Positions 1-7,489 of a stretch of 58,124 nucleotides of DNA are shown here, in pieces. Source of the DNA: Phycisphaerales bacterium (GTDB taxonomy: Bacteria; Planctomycetota; Phycisphaerae; Phycisphaerales; SM1A02). The notes beneath the pieces are model-generated. The model was not told the DNA's origin and did no database searches. It saw nothing but the letters and a program-made list of their open reading frames with translations. Location: positions 1 to 58,124 of the forward strand of contig JASMKH010000016.1 in the NCBI GenBank assembly GCA_030749435.1. The letters run 5' to 3'. The position numbers and the translations under genes were made by a program. Every line of letters begins with the position of its first letter. Position 1 is the first letter of the stretch.

Positions 1-101
1 TCGCCGCGGTCCATGTCGTTGTTGATGGTCCGACTGAACGGAACGTCGCCAGGCCAAACAGCGAGCGATTCAGAAACTGGCGGGGAGATGTCGATCAACA
101 T
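1..101 (-). CDS. kynB: Kynurenine formamidase (arylformamidase), N-terminal part, cut by window edge
   Basis: Only the first 33 codons are present; the gene runs off the left edge. The translation begins MLIDISPPVSESLAVWPGD and goes on VPFSRTINNDMDRG, matching the start of bacterial KynB of the cyclase family (DISPPV and a WPGD.PFS block). These enzymes hydrolyse N-formylkynurenine to kynurenine in tryptophan breakdown; the metal-binding HxGTHxDxP motif would lie further in and cannot be checked. The ATG has a Shine-Dalgarno AAAGGAA about 7 nt upstream on the minus strand. Transcribed away from tRNA-Ser. Another cyclase-family protein is possible, but the WPGD block favours KynB. Confidence 0.75.
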   Translation of the reverse strand, partial: MLIDISPPVSESLAVWPGDVPFSRTINNDMDRG

Positions 102-338
102 GGCAGGTTCCTTTGCTCCGAACTCGGTGGACTGAGGCCGTTCCAGCCTGAACTGAGGCGGGCGGGGCCTGAGCCCATGATCGCAACGCCCCTCTGGGCG
201 GCGCATGTGCGAGGCGTGTCCGGCGGGCAAGGATATGGGGCAGGCCTGCCTGCAGCATGCGATCCGCGCCCGTTTGGGGGGGACGCCCCGCCTGCGGGTT
301 TGCTCGACGGCCAAGTGCTGGCCGTGCCTCGATGGGCC
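102..338. other. Intergenic region, no gene recognised
   Basis: GC-rich spacer between the kynB start and the tRNA-Ser terminator. Open frames exist on both strands, but their products are Arg/Pro/Gly-rich and resemble no family. It must hold the kynB promoter; no clear hexamer was seen. Confidence 0.5.
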
Positions 339-369
339 AAAAAACGAAGAACGCCACCGCGGAGGTGGC
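339..369 (-). terminator. Intrinsic terminator of tRNA-Ser
   Basis: On the minus strand, 10 nt after the tRNA 3' end, a perfect 6-bp stem GCCACC/GGTGGC (369-353) with loop TCCGC is followed a few bases later by a run of six T (344-339). Stem plus T-run just behind an RNA gene is a classical rho-independent terminator. Confidence 0.75.
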
Positions 370-378
370 ATCTTCAAC

Positions 379-466
379 GGACAGGGCGGGATTCGAACCC
401 GCGGTAGAGCTTGCGCCCTACGCCGGTTTAGCAAACCGGTACCTTCAGCCGCTCGGTCACCTGTCC
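379..466 (-). tRNA. tRNA-Ser (anticodon GCT)
   Basis: The reverse complement folds as a class II tRNA of 88 nt: acceptor GGACAGG pairs with CCTGTCC, the anticodon arm reads ACCGGTTTGCTAAACCGG with anticodon GCT, a long variable arm follows, and the T-arm contains GTTCGAATCCC. The long variable arm and GCT anticodon identify serine (AGC/AGU codons). CCA is not encoded. A terminator follows it and a hairpin-bearing leader precedes it. Confidence 0.95.
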
Positions 467-468
467 AG

Positions 469-502
469 CACCCCTGCAGACAGGGGTGAGCCGGGCAGTG
501 TA
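469..502 (-). promoter_or_regulatory. tRNA-Ser promoter (-10) and hairpin leader
   Basis: On the minus strand, TACACT (502-497) is a plausible -10 hexamer about 30 nt before the mature tRNA; the same hexamer lies before the other tRNA of the window. Between it and the tRNA is a perfect 8-bp hairpin, CACCCCTG/CAGGGGTG with loop TCTG (488-469), ending 2 nt before the tRNA 5' end. No convincing -35 was seen. Confidence 0.45.
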
Positions 503-707
503 CCGCCACCGCCCCACCGATGACTCGAACGCCCCGCAGGCCCCACTCCACCCAACCGGCAGGCATCGTCTGATAAACGGACAGATCGCCGCGAAATCAC
601 AACCCAAGCCTTGACTGGAGGCTGTTTATGAGGTGGACTGTGGGGACGTGGGGTGTCTCCCAAGGGCTCGCGAAGCCCTAGTCCAACCTGATAGAGAGCC
701 ATTGTCA
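503..707. other. Intergenic region upstream of the metallopeptidase gene
   Basis: A 17-codon frame (ATG 628 to TAG 679-681) follows a TGGAGG at 616-621, and a GTG at 633 is in frame with the metallopeptidase. Neither product looks like a conserved N-terminus, so I treat this stretch as upstream region. No RNA gene seen. Confidence 0.4.
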
Positions 708-3026
708 ATGCTTGACTGTTCATCGTCGTTCATCGCTCCGACGTTTGCTGTCGCCACACTCGCGATGGCCTCGGGGACCGCACTGGGTTCCAACGTCACG
801 ATCAAGCAGGCTTGCGAGGCGTTGAGCCTGGAGTCATGCACCATCCAATCGCTCCAGTTGCGAGACGCCGCTGGCGGCGACTCCACGCTTGAGCTGGTTC
901 TCTCCGGACAGGACCGCACGCTTCGCGTGTGGGAACACGACGTCCGCGGCCCCGACTATCGCCTGCTCGTGCAGGAGGAAGACGGGACCCTCACCGAGGA
1001 TCCCCCCGGACCGGTGTCGACGTATCGGGGAACCGATCTTGCCGACCCCGACGTTCGCCTGGCACTCGGCATGGAAGAGAACGGATTCCTGCTCCGGCTC
1101 ATCGAAGGCGACGGCAGGCAGTGGTTTGCAGAGCCGCTGCTGGGGCGCGTCCCCGGCGCCGAGCCAGGTGAATACGCCGTCTATGAAGGCGAGGCAATCA
1201 TCTCGCCCGAGAACGAATGCCCCATCGACGATGCGTGGCGGATCCGAGACGGCCACGGCACGACTCGCTCGTCCGGAAATGCGAGTTCTGGATCGATTCT
1301 CGCCGCCGAAATGGCGGTCGATGCTGACTACGAGTTCTTCGGTATCTACGGATCCGTCTCAGGCGTCGAGAACCGCGTGAATGCGGTCATCAACAGCGTC
1401 AACGTGCAGTACGAGAGTCAGTGCCAGCTCACGCACGAGCTTCAGGCCATTGTCGTGCGTTCAACCAGCAGCGATCCCTACAGCGGCGACATCGAGTCTC
1501 GGCTCGACCAACTGCAGGCCGAATGGAACGGCGGCAACCATCCCGGCATCGCTCGGGACATGGTGCACCTCTTTACGGGCGGCAACATGGGCTCGACGAT
1601 CGGCCTGGCCTACCTCGGCGCCGTCTGCTCCAGCAGCGAGTACGGCGTCGTCGAGTCGAGCTGCTGCGGTTCATTCGGCTGCTCAACCGATCTGTCCGCG
1701 CACGAGATGGGGCACAACTGGAATGCCGGCCACTGCTCGTGCCCGTCGAACACGATGAACCCGTCGCTCGTCTGCGCCAACGACTTCACGAGCGGCTCTA
1801 TCAACTCCATCACATCATTCGCCAACTCAATCTCCGGATGCCTGCATGTCGCGGGTCCGAGCGGCGCGTGTTGCCTCGGCTCCAACTGCCAGATTCTCGC
1901 GCTCTCCGAATGCCAGAACCTCGGCGGGGAGTATCAGGGCGATGGCACCGATTGCTCGCAGGTCGAGTGCACGAGCGGCACGGGTGCCTGCTGCCTCTCC
2001 AGCGGTTCCTGTGCCACGGTTGCCGAGAGTCAGTGCGCCAACGTGGGTGGCGAGTACCAGGGCGACAACGTCCCCTGCAATGATGAGTTGTGCCTTCCAG
2101 ACCCTGTCGGCGCCTGCTGCTACGGCGAGTCCTGCAACGTGACCGAGGAGGCCGACTGCAGCGGATCCTGGCTCGGCGCCGAGACGGACTGCATCGGCAC
2201 GCCCTGCACGGACAACAACTTCTCCGGTGTGGCGTGGAAAGTCGTCGGCACCAATCTCGCCGATACGACCGAGGACACATGGACGGTCGACATGTACGCC
2301 ATGCTCGGCGACGGTGAACGGATCGATGCCGTCGCTGGCAACAGCCTGCAGCAGAAGACCGTGACAAGCACCGAGGGCTTCTGGCAGAACGCCTACGGCG
2401 GACCGACCTCGCAGGAGGTGAATCCCGCCTTCTACGATCTGGTGCCTGACCTCGTGTACGACAGCCGCGTGACGATCGGCGCGCTTGACAGTTCGGGTGA
2501 CCCGTTCGGCTCGAACGAACTCAACAACATCGGTATCGACTTCACCAACTTCGAGAACGGTGGCTCCATCTCTGCCGACAACGGCACTTGGTTTGTGCTT
2601 CCCACCGATCCGCAGGGCGCCGCGCAGCCGGTTGTGACAGATGACTGCCAGGTCGGCTACGGCGTGCTCATCGGACGGCTCACGGCCTACGGCCACTCAA
2701 GCGAAGTCATGGTCGAGGCGCTGTTCCAGGGACGCAATGCCGTGGACATCACATGGCAGGCGACCGGCGGCACGACAGCGACGCTCGGCAACTGGGCCGA
2801 CTGCAACGCCAACGGAACCAATGATGCGTGCGATATCTCCGGTGGGACCAGCGAGGACGCCAACGGAAATGGCATCCCCGATGAGTGTGAGTCATCGTGC
2901 GCGTGGGATCTCAACGGCGACGGCGCCACTACGGTCGATGACCTTCTGGCCCTGATCGGCGCCTTCGGCACAACCTATGACGTCGATGACCTGCTCGGGC
3001 TGCTGGCGGAGTTTGGCTGCCAGTAG
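708..3026 (+). CDS. Secreted zinc metallopeptidase (reprolysin-like) with Cys-rich repeats and dockerin-like C-terminus
   Basis: About 772 aa from ATG 708. I chose this start because it gives a hydrophobic export signal (residues ~8-25); a GTG at 633 would put 25 charged residues in front. The catalytic centre is HEMGHNWNAGH near residues 332-342, followed by a Met-turn-like SNTMNPS: a metzincin (M12/M72-like) zinc site with three His and a general-base Glu. The usual Gly of HExxHxxGxxH is Asn. Three Cys-rich repeats follow, each opening GACC, then a globular region, a TSP3-like segment (D.N.NGTNDAC and NGNGIPDEC) and a final DLNGDGATTVDDLL EF-hand/dockerin-like segment. This layout is common in exported Planctomycetota proteins. 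Likely an extracellular or surface protease; substrate unknown. Gene stands alone, with a terminator-like hairpin behind it. Confidence 0.8.
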   Translation: MLDCSSSFIAPTFAVATLAMASGTALGSNVTIKQACEALSLESCTIQSLQLRDAAGGDSTLELVLSGQDRTLRVWEHDVRGPDYRLLVQEEDGTLTEDPPGPVSTYRGTDLADPDVRLALGMEENGFLLRLIEGDGRQWFAEPLLGRVPGAEPGEYAVYEGEAIISPENECPIDDAWRIRDGHGTTRSSGNASSGSILAAEMAVDADYEFFGIYGSVSGVENRVNAVINSVNVQYESQCQLTHELQAIVVRSTSSDPYSGDIESRLDQLQAEWNGGNHPGIARDMVHLFTGGNMGSTIGLAYLGAVCSSSEYGVVESSCCGSFGCSTDLSAHEMGHNWNAGHCSCPSNTMNPSLVCANDFTSGSINSITSFANSISGCLHVAGPSGACCLGSNCQILALSECQNLGGEYQGDGTDCSQVECTSGTGACCLSSGSCATVAESQCANVGGEYQGDNVPCNDELCLPDPVGACCYGESCNVTEEADCSGSWLGAETDCIGTPCTDNNFSGVAWKVVGTNLADTTEDTWTVDMYAMLGDGERIDAVAGNSLQQKTVTSTEGFWQNAYGGPTSQEVNPAFYDLVPDLVYDSRVTIGALDSSGDPFGSNELNNIGIDFTNFENGGSISADNGTWFVLPTDPQGAAQPVVTDDCQVGYGVLIGRLTAYGHSSEVMVEALFQGRNAVDITWQATGGTTATLGNWADCNANGTNDACDISGGTSEDANGNGIPDECESSCAWDLNGDGATTVDDLLALIGAFGTTYDVDDLLGLLAEFGCQ
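1863..2208 (+). repeat. Three tandem Cys-rich 'GACC' repeats inside the metallopeptidase gene
   Basis: Units begin at 1863, 1983 and 2109 and are about 40, 42 and 33 codons long. Each starts GACC, carries further Cys at similar spacing and ends in a Cys-x-x-x-(E/P)C or TPC element; the first two share GGEYQGD. They probably form small disulfide-rich modules. Repeat type seen in exported planctomycete proteins; role unknown. Confidence 0.7.
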
Positions 3027-3060
3027 AACTGACCGGTACCAATTCGGGCTCAATGCAATG

Positions 3061-3092
3061 GGAGCCGATGGTCGCGCGAAGCCGTCGGCTCC
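3061..3092 (+). terminator. Terminator-like hairpin after the metallopeptidase gene
   Basis: Perfect 8-bp inverted repeat GGAGCCGA (3061-3068) and TCGGCTCC (3085-3092) with a 16-nt loop, 34 nt after the stop codon, followed by TATTGTG rather than a true T-run. Position suggests transcription termination. Confidence 0.5.
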
Positions 3093-3120
3093 TATTGTGC
3101 GCGGTACCTACGGTGCTTCG

Positions 3121-3299
3121 TCAGCCGTCGGGCTCATCCGGGACAATGATGAAGTTCCCGATGACGCCGACAATCGCGCCATCGGCGTACCGGATCGACA
3201 CCACGGTGCATGCGCCCCCACCTCGGCGCCCATGAGGATTCGATCGAGTCTGCGATCTGCAATGTCGTGCCCGGAAGCGACTGTGATCGCCTCTTTCAA
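3121..3299 (-). pseudogene. Possible frameshifted gene remnant, unknown family
   Basis: On the minus strand, one frame from 3299 reads LKEAITVASGHDIADRRL and continues to about 3215. The next frame then reads VVSIRYADGAIVGVIGNF and ends IIVPDEPDG at a TGA (3123-3121). The two join smoothly if one G is added to the five-G run at 3215-3219. Both halves look protein-like (helix, then hydrophobic strands), unlike the neighbouring shadow frames. An in-frame TGA lies shortly upstream of the first half. I do not recognise the family. It may be a decayed gene, a sequencing error in a homopolymer, or chance. Confidence 0.3.
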
Positions 3300-3338
3300 A
3301 CGCGAGCGTACGTTGGGGAGTCTGGGGGGGTCTGGCAG

Positions 3339-3431
3339 TCAGTCACTGCCGGCAGACTCCAGGAAACTCGCCACGAGCCCGATGGCCAGCAGCACGAGTC
3401 CGATTGCGATGAATGGGAGTCCTGGGGGCAT
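3339..3431 (-). CDS. Possible 30-aa single-span membrane peptide (tentative)
   Basis: An ATG at 3431 opens a 30-codon frame starting MPPGLPFIAIGLVLLAIGLV and ending SFLESAGSD. It is a textbook single transmembrane helix of about 19 hydrophobic residues. No Shine-Dalgarno is visible and the frame is open further upstream, so the start is uncertain. It lies in an otherwise gene-free stretch near the frameshifted remnant. Could be chance. Confidence 0.2.
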   Translation of the reverse strand: MPPGLPFIAIGLVLLAIGLVASFLESAGSD

Positions 3432-3525
3432 GTTCCAATCATGCGCCCACCAGACCGCCGGGCCACCCCCAAGTTCAAAAAGGGTGGCGGGAACACCCCG
3501 TGCCTGCGCGGTTTGCGCGGGGTGA
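3432..3525. other. Intergenic spacer before the acyltransferase gene
   Basis: GC-rich, with a 7-bp stem CCTGCGC/GCGCGGG (one G-T pair) around 3503-3522. No gene recognised. The whole non-coding interval 3027-3551 otherwise holds only the terminator hairpin, the possible remnant and the possible membrane peptide. Confidence 0.4.
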
Positions 3526-3546
3526 TACCATTGCCGGCAAGGAGGG
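3526..3546 (+). promoter_or_regulatory. -10 hexamer and Shine-Dalgarno that fix the GTG start of the acyltransferase
   Basis: TACCAT (3526-3531) matches the TACNNT hexamer seen before several genes here. AAGGAGGG (3539-3546) is a near-perfect Shine-Dalgarno, 5 nt before GTG 3552. Confidence 0.6.
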
Positions 3547-3551
3547 CCCGC

Positions 3552-4847
3552 GTGCCAGCTGAGCCTGCTGATAATGTCCGGCCCCTGGGCTTCTGGGAGG
3601 CCACCACTGCCATCAACGCCCGCCGATGTCTCGGAGCAAGCACGATGGTCATTCTGGGCGAGGGGCGTGGGCCACTTGATGAGTCCACCTTCAGACGCGC
3701 CGCGCACCTGCTCTTCAACCGGCAGGAAATCCTGCAGTGCCGGCTCAGCGAAGGCGATCCACTGCCCGCCTTTGTCCGCGACGTCCGATTCGAAGACATC
3801 CTCATCACCACCCAGCCTGCCGAGACCGAGCAGGAACTCGTCGCAATCTGGGAACAACTGCTGCATGAGGAGTTACCGGACCGCCGGCGACTGTGGGAAG
3901 CCCGCTTCGCGCCGACGAACGCCGGTGACCGATGGCGTGTTTTCTTCAAGATTCATCACACCGTCGCCGACGGGCGGTCCATGTCTGGCATGCTCAACCA
4001 GTTCATTGAGCTGGCGGCCGCAGTACTACGAGGCGAAGCGGACGCCGCGGACCTGGTTCCGATTGCCCCGCCCGCCGAGCAGCGGCTGGCGAAGCTGATC
4101 GACCGCGAAGACTGGCTCGCCGCCATGCAGGCGATCGAGGACGCCCCACTCATCACGCCGTGGCCGCTCGATCATGAAGCGGATATGGACAAACGCCGCA
4201 GCCGCGTCGCGTTCCGAACGCTCGAGCCCTCGCACGCCGAGGCGATTCATCGGACCTGCCACGATCACGGCACCACGATCCTCGGTGGCTTCGCCGCAGC
4301 GATTGCACTGGTCCACGCCCGCCACTGGGGAGGCCGCGTTGATACCGACCTGATGGTTCCGATGGACATGCGGCCACTGTACGCAGTGCCTCCCGACGCG
4401 ATGGACCTGCAGATGGCGGCCTATGCGGCTCGGGTGTTTTTGCCGAATGTGCGTGTGGGCGATGACCCGTGGTCGCTGGCCGCGCGATTCCGCCATCAGT
4501 TGGAGGAGGCGATGCGACCCGAAGCGGCGCCGCCCCACAACTTCCTTGCGGAAGACGTCATGTCCTCGGCCCAGGAATGGCTCGACTTCGAAGGCAGGTA
4601 CCGGCACGGTTTCTGTCCGACCAACGTCGGACGGCTCCCCTTCACAGGGGACCATCCCCCACTCGTCACAGACCGCATCGACATGACCGCCGCGATACAC
4701 TTCGGCGGCTTCTCGATTCTCGCCCCGCTCCTCATGCACAAGGGCACACTGCGGGCCAACTTCACTTGGATCGAGCCCCTGATGGACGACGCAACGGCCT
4801 GCTCCTGGATTGACGACGTATGGGGGGAGTTCGCAAATCTCGCCTGA
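3552..4847 (+). CDS. Condensation/WS-DGAT-like CoA-dependent acyltransferase
   Basis: 431 aa. The start is GTG 3552, set by a perfect Shine-Dalgarno; the frame is open further upstream, but that part is not protein-like. HHTVADGRS at residues 135-143 is the HHxxxDG motif of the chloramphenicol acetyltransferase/NRPS condensation/wax ester synthase-DGAT superfamily, in which the second His activates an acyl acceptor. The later region (GGFAAAIALVHARHW, then MVPMDMRP) fits the second half of WS/DGAT- or PapA-like enzymes. No carrier protein, adenylation domain or membrane span is seen, so a stand-alone acyltransferase acting on an alcohol or lipid is likelier than an NRPS part. Substrate unknown. 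Monocistronic by context. Confidence 0.65.
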   Translation: MPAEPADNVRPLGFWEATTAINARRCLGASTMVILGEGRGPLDESTFRRAAHLLFNRQEILQCRLSEGDPLPAFVRDVRFEDILITTQPAETEQELVAIWEQLLHEELPDRRRLWEARFAPTNAGDRWRVFFKIHHTVADGRSMSGMLNQFIELAAAVLRGEADAADLVPIAPPAEQRLAKLIDREDWLAAMQAIEDAPLITPWPLDHEADMDKRRSRVAFRTLEPSHAEAIHRTCHDHGTTILGGFAAAIALVHARHWGGRVDTDLMVPMDMRPLYAVPPDAMDLQMAAYAARVFLPNVRVGDDPWSLAARFRHQLEEAMRPEAAPPHNFLAEDVMSSAQEWLDFEGRYRHGFCPTNVGRLPFTGDHPPLVTDRIDMTAAIHFGGFSILAPLLMHKGTLRANFTWIEPLMDDATACSWIDDVWGEFANLA

Positions 4848-5142
4848 AACAAGGGGTTTCTGCCGCACAACAGGGGGTGCCGAACCGACCTTCTCTGGCA
4901 GCGGCCAACGGCATTGGAACGCCATGACGCCCGCAACCAGTGCTCAATACCACCTCTCTCAATCGCATTGCGGGGTGGACAGATCGCAAAAAACACTAAA
5001 AATACAGTGGTATCCGACTTGTTGAGCGGTTCAAGCAGCAGTACATTCCCGCTCGATTCGAGCATGTGGCTCGGATGTTTCACAATCCGGCAGGTCAGCG
5101 GAGCTGACCCGGATCATTCGAGAGCAGAAAGGACTCCTGCAC
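4848..5142. other. Intergenic region, HU leader and promoter region
   Basis: No convincing gene on either strand. A stretch at about 4988-5009 is unusually A-rich for this window, and several inverted GATC/TCGA-type words occur. It ends with the HU ribosome-binding site AAAGGA (5128-5133). The HU promoter should be here, but I cannot place it firmly. Confidence 0.4.
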
Positions 5143-5508
5143 ATGGCCAAGAAGAAGACAACGCGGAAGAAGACCACCCGGAAGAAGGCCAAGGCCACCG
5201 CCGAGGCGAAGCCCCGCACCAAGACGCAGATCTACGGCGAGATCGCCGACAGCACCGGCCTCACCCGCAAAGAAGTCGCATGCGTCTTCGATGCGATGGC
5301 TGGCATGGTCAAGAAGGATCTCGGCCGACGCGGCCCCGGCACCTTCACGGTTCCCGGCCTCATGAAGATTCGCAAGCACCGCAAGCCCGCGACCAAGCGC
5401 CGCTTCGGCAAGAATCCCTTCACCGGTGAAGAGCAGTGGTTTGCCGCCAAGCCCGCCAAGAACGTCGTCAAGTTCACGGCACTCAAGAACCTCAAGGAAA
5501 TGATCTGA
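5143..5508 (+). CDS. HU-family DNA-binding protein with basic N-terminal tail
   Basis: 121 aa against about 90 for ordinary HU. The extra part is a Lys/Thr/Arg/Ala tail (residues 2-25, KKKTTRKK repeated) resembling histone H1-like tails. The core follows: TKTQIYGEIADSTGLTRKEV is the HU helix-turn-helix dimer part, and GPGTFTVPGLMKIRKHRKPA with RFGKNPFTGE is the beta-arm region with the NP(x)TGE intercalating element. Expected to bend and compact DNA. Start ATG 5143 has AAAGGA 9 nt upstream. Transcribed alone, closed by a 12-bp hairpin. Tailed HU variants are known in Planctomycetota. Confidence 0.88.
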   Translation: MAKKKTTRKKTTRKKAKATAEAKPRTKTQIYGEIADSTGLTRKEVACVFDAMAGMVKKDLGRRGPGTFTVPGLMKIRKHRKPATKRRFGKNPFTGEEQWFAAKPAKNVVKFTALKNLKEMI

Positions 5509-5542
5509 CGCCAGACTGACTTTCAGTTCAGCGATCACCGCG

Positions 5543-5573
5543 CAGGGCCGCCGGTTGCAACCCGGCGGCCCTG
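5543..5573 (+). terminator. Strong hairpin terminator after HU
   Basis: Perfect 12-bp stem CAGGGCCGCCGG/CCGGCGGCCCTG with loop TTGCAAC, 34 nt behind the HU stop codon. No T-run follows, but the stem is very stable; murQ starts 25 nt later. Confidence 0.7.
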
Positions 5574-5585
5574 TCGTGCGCCGTG

Positions 5586-5591
5586 TACCCT
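5586..5591 (+). promoter_or_regulatory. -10-like TACCCT 6 nt before the murQ ATG (leaderless candidate)
   Basis: TACCCT at 5586-5591 is followed by 6 nt and then ATG 5598. No Shine-Dalgarno lies between the HU terminator and the ATG. Transcription would start at or next to the A of the ATG. Same arrangement as the PfkB, hutH and HAD genes. Confidence 0.45.
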
Positions 5592-5597
5592 GCGGCC

Positions 5598-6509
5598 ATG
5601 GCTCACTCGATCCCGCCTGACCGTGGGCACATCTCAACCGAGCAGCGGCAGCGTGAAGCCACCGAAGCGCTCGACCTGCTGAGTTCGCAGGCGCTCGTGA
5701 GGCTGATCGCAGAAGACCAGCACAGAGCCATCAGCGCTGTGGAAGCGGTCACTTGTGAGATCGCCGCGTTGGCCGATGAGATCTCGGATCGCATGCAGCG
5801 TGGAGGCCGCCTGATCTATCTCGGCGCCGGTACAAGTGGGCGGCTCGGCGTGCTCGATGCCTCCGAGTGCCCACCGACCTTCGGCGCTTCCGCTGGACAG
5901 GTGATCGGCATCATCGCTGGCGGCGATTCGGCGCTTCGACGCTCCAGCGAAGCGCGTGAAGACGACGCCTCGGCTGCTGCAGAGGATCTTGCAGCCGCCG
6001 ATGTCGGGCCGGGCGACACCGTTGTCGGCATCGCAGCCGGTGGAACCACGCCGTGGGTCCTCGGAGGAATCGAGGCGGCCGCCGCACGCGGGGCCGCCAC
6101 CGCGCTGCTCTGCTGCGCACCACGCACGGCGCCAGCGGGATGCGGCCAACTGATCATGCTCGATACCGGCGCCGAACTGCTGGCCGGATCCACCCGGCTC
6201 AAGGCCGGCACTGCCACCAAAGCAGCGCTCAATGCCCTCTCCACAAGCGTGTTCGTGCGGCTCGGGGCCGTCCACGGCGACTTGATGGTGGATCTGCGGG
6301 CCACCAATGACAAGCTGCTCGATCGTGCCATCCGCATCCTGCTTGTGTACGCCCCACACATGGATCGTGAAGAGGCCGCGGGGTGGATTCACGCATGCGA
6401 GGGCCACCTCAAGACCGCCATCGTGGCGGTCGCGCGGGGGCTCACGCCGGACGCGGCGAGCCGGCATCTCGACTCCTGCGGGGGCACGCTTCGCGAAGCG
6501 CTGGTCTGA
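5598..6509 (+). CDS. murQ: N-acetylmuramic acid 6-phosphate etherase
   Basis: 303 aa, normal length. It cleaves the D-lactyl ether of MurNAc-6-phosphate to give GlcNAc-6-phosphate and D-lactate in cytoplasmic cell-wall recycling. Diagnostic stretches: STEQRQ near the N-terminus; a SIS domain with GRLIYLGAGTSGRLGVLDA and ECPPTFG; GIAAGGTTPWVLGG; KAGTATKAALNALST; and MVDLRATNDKL, all typical of MurQ. Start ATG 5598 is chosen over an in-frame GTG at 5583 because the upstream residues are not conserved-looking. The neighbouring minus-strand PfkB kinase converges with no spacer: the stop codons abut at 6509/6510. Confidence 0.93.
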   Translation: MAHSIPPDRGHISTEQRQREATEALDLLSSQALVRLIAEDQHRAISAVEAVTCEIAALADEISDRMQRGGRLIYLGAGTSGRLGVLDASECPPTFGASAGQVIGIIAGGDSALRRSSEAREDDASAAAEDLAAADVGPGDTVVGIAAGGTTPWVLGGIEAAAARGAATALLCCAPRTAPAGCGQLIMLDTGAELLAGSTRLKAGTATKAALNALSTSVFVRLGAVHGDLMVDLRATNDKLLDRAIRILLVYAPHMDREEAAGWIHACEGHLKTAIVAVARGLTPDAASRHLDSCGGTLREALV

Positions 6510-7451
6510 TCAGGTCACCGCCGAGCCTCGTGACCCGACAGCGGCGGCGATCCGAAAGGCGTTCATTCGGGACTCCAGATCGGCGCGGGAGACACCCGAG
6601 AGGCCACCGAGCCCGAAGGCGCCGATGGTGCACGAGGCAGTCACGGTCCCCCACGCGAGACTCTCCTGAATCGCTTCCGCGTCGGTTCGACCAATGGACG
6701 CAAGGTGCCCCATCATGCCACCTGCGAATGAATCGCCAGCCCCCGTCGGGTCGATGACACCGCTGGCCTCGATCGGATACGCGGGCAACACAGCAGCGGT
6801 GCCCATGTCCCGGTGGACCAGAACACAGCCATGCTCCCCCTTCTTGACCACCACGAACGTCGGCCCCATGTCGAGGATGTGCCGGGCCGCGGTGATGGCG
6901 TTTCGTGTCTCGGTGAGTTGGCTCGCTTCGCTGTCATTGAGAACGACCCCGTCAACGGCGCTGAGCAGTTCCAGGAGGTCCTCATGCGCGATGTTGATCC
7001 AGAGATCCATGGTGTCGGCAACAGCCAACTTGCGATCGGGCAACTGCTGCAGCAGGCCCAGTTGCACCGCGGGGTGCGTGTTGGCCAAGAAGACGTACTG
7101 GCTGTCCGCAAACGAGTCCGGCACCGCCGGTGGGTGTTCCTCAAGAACGCCCAATTCCGTGAAGAGCGTCTCACGGTCATTCATGTTGTCGAAGTAGCGG
7201 CCACCCCACCTGAATGTCGAGGACCCTCCTCGCACTTCCAGACCACCGAGGTCAATGCCCGGAAACGAGTCGAGCATGGAACGATGCTCGTCCGGCCAGT
7301 CCTCGCCAACGACTCCGACGAGCCGGGTCGGCGCGTAGTGCGATGACGCCGCCGCGAAGTAGGCGCACGAACCGCCAAGGACGCCTTCGGCCGAACCGGT
7401 GGGCGTGTGTACCGTGTCGATCCCGATGGTGCCGGTGACGATGAGTGCCAT
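6510..7451 (-). CDS. PfkB-family (ribokinase-like) sugar kinase
   Basis: 313 aa from ATG 7451. The ribokinase fold is clear: an N-terminal GTIGIDTVHTP strand, GGSCAYFAAASS (sugar-binding Gly-Gly), and near the C-terminus DPTGAGDSFAGGMMG, the PfkB signature with the catalytic Asp and anion hole. The substrate, probably a sugar or nucleoside, cannot be named. Convergent with murQ, which makes a role in amino-sugar or nucleoside recycling possible but unproven. Upstream, TACAGT lies 7 nt before the ATG with no Shine-Dalgarno, so the message is probably leaderless. Confidence 0.85.
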   Translation of the reverse strand: MALIVTGTIGIDTVHTPTGSAEGVLGGSCAYFAAASSHYAPTRLVGVVGEDWPDEHRSMLDSFPGIDLGGLEVRGGSSTFRWGGRYFDNMNDRETLFTELGVLEEHPPAVPDSFADSQYVFLANTHPAVQLGLLQQLPDRKLAVADTMDLWINIAHEDLLELLSAVDGVVLNDSEASQLTETRNAITAARHILDMGPTFVVVKKGEHGCVLVHRDMGTAAVLPAYPIEASGVIDPTGAGDSFAGGMMGHLASIGRTDAEAIQESLAWGTVTASCTIGAFGLGGLSGVSRADLESRMNAFRIAAAVGSRGSAVT

Positions 7452-7458
7452 GCGAGGC

Positions 7459-7464
7459 ACTGTA
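7459..7464 (-). promoter_or_regulatory. -10-like TACAGT 7 nt before the PfkB ATG (leaderless candidate)
   Basis: On the minus strand TACAGT (7464-7459), preceded by TGC as in an extended -10, is followed by 7 nt and ATG 7451. No Shine-Dalgarno is present. Confidence 0.5.
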
Positions 7465-7489
7465 GCACCCCCCGAGACGTTGGTGGACG

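Noticed and set aside
628-681. 17-codon leader peptide upstream of the metallopeptidase
   Set aside because: It has a fair Shine-Dalgarno (TGGAGG), but no codon bias, regulatory codon run or attenuator hairpin supports a real leader.
3210-3551. N-terminal 114-residue extension of the acyltransferase from a GTG or ATG near 3210
   Set aside because: The extension is not protein-like, and a near-perfect Shine-Dalgarno with TACCAT promoter hexamer sits right before GTG 3552.
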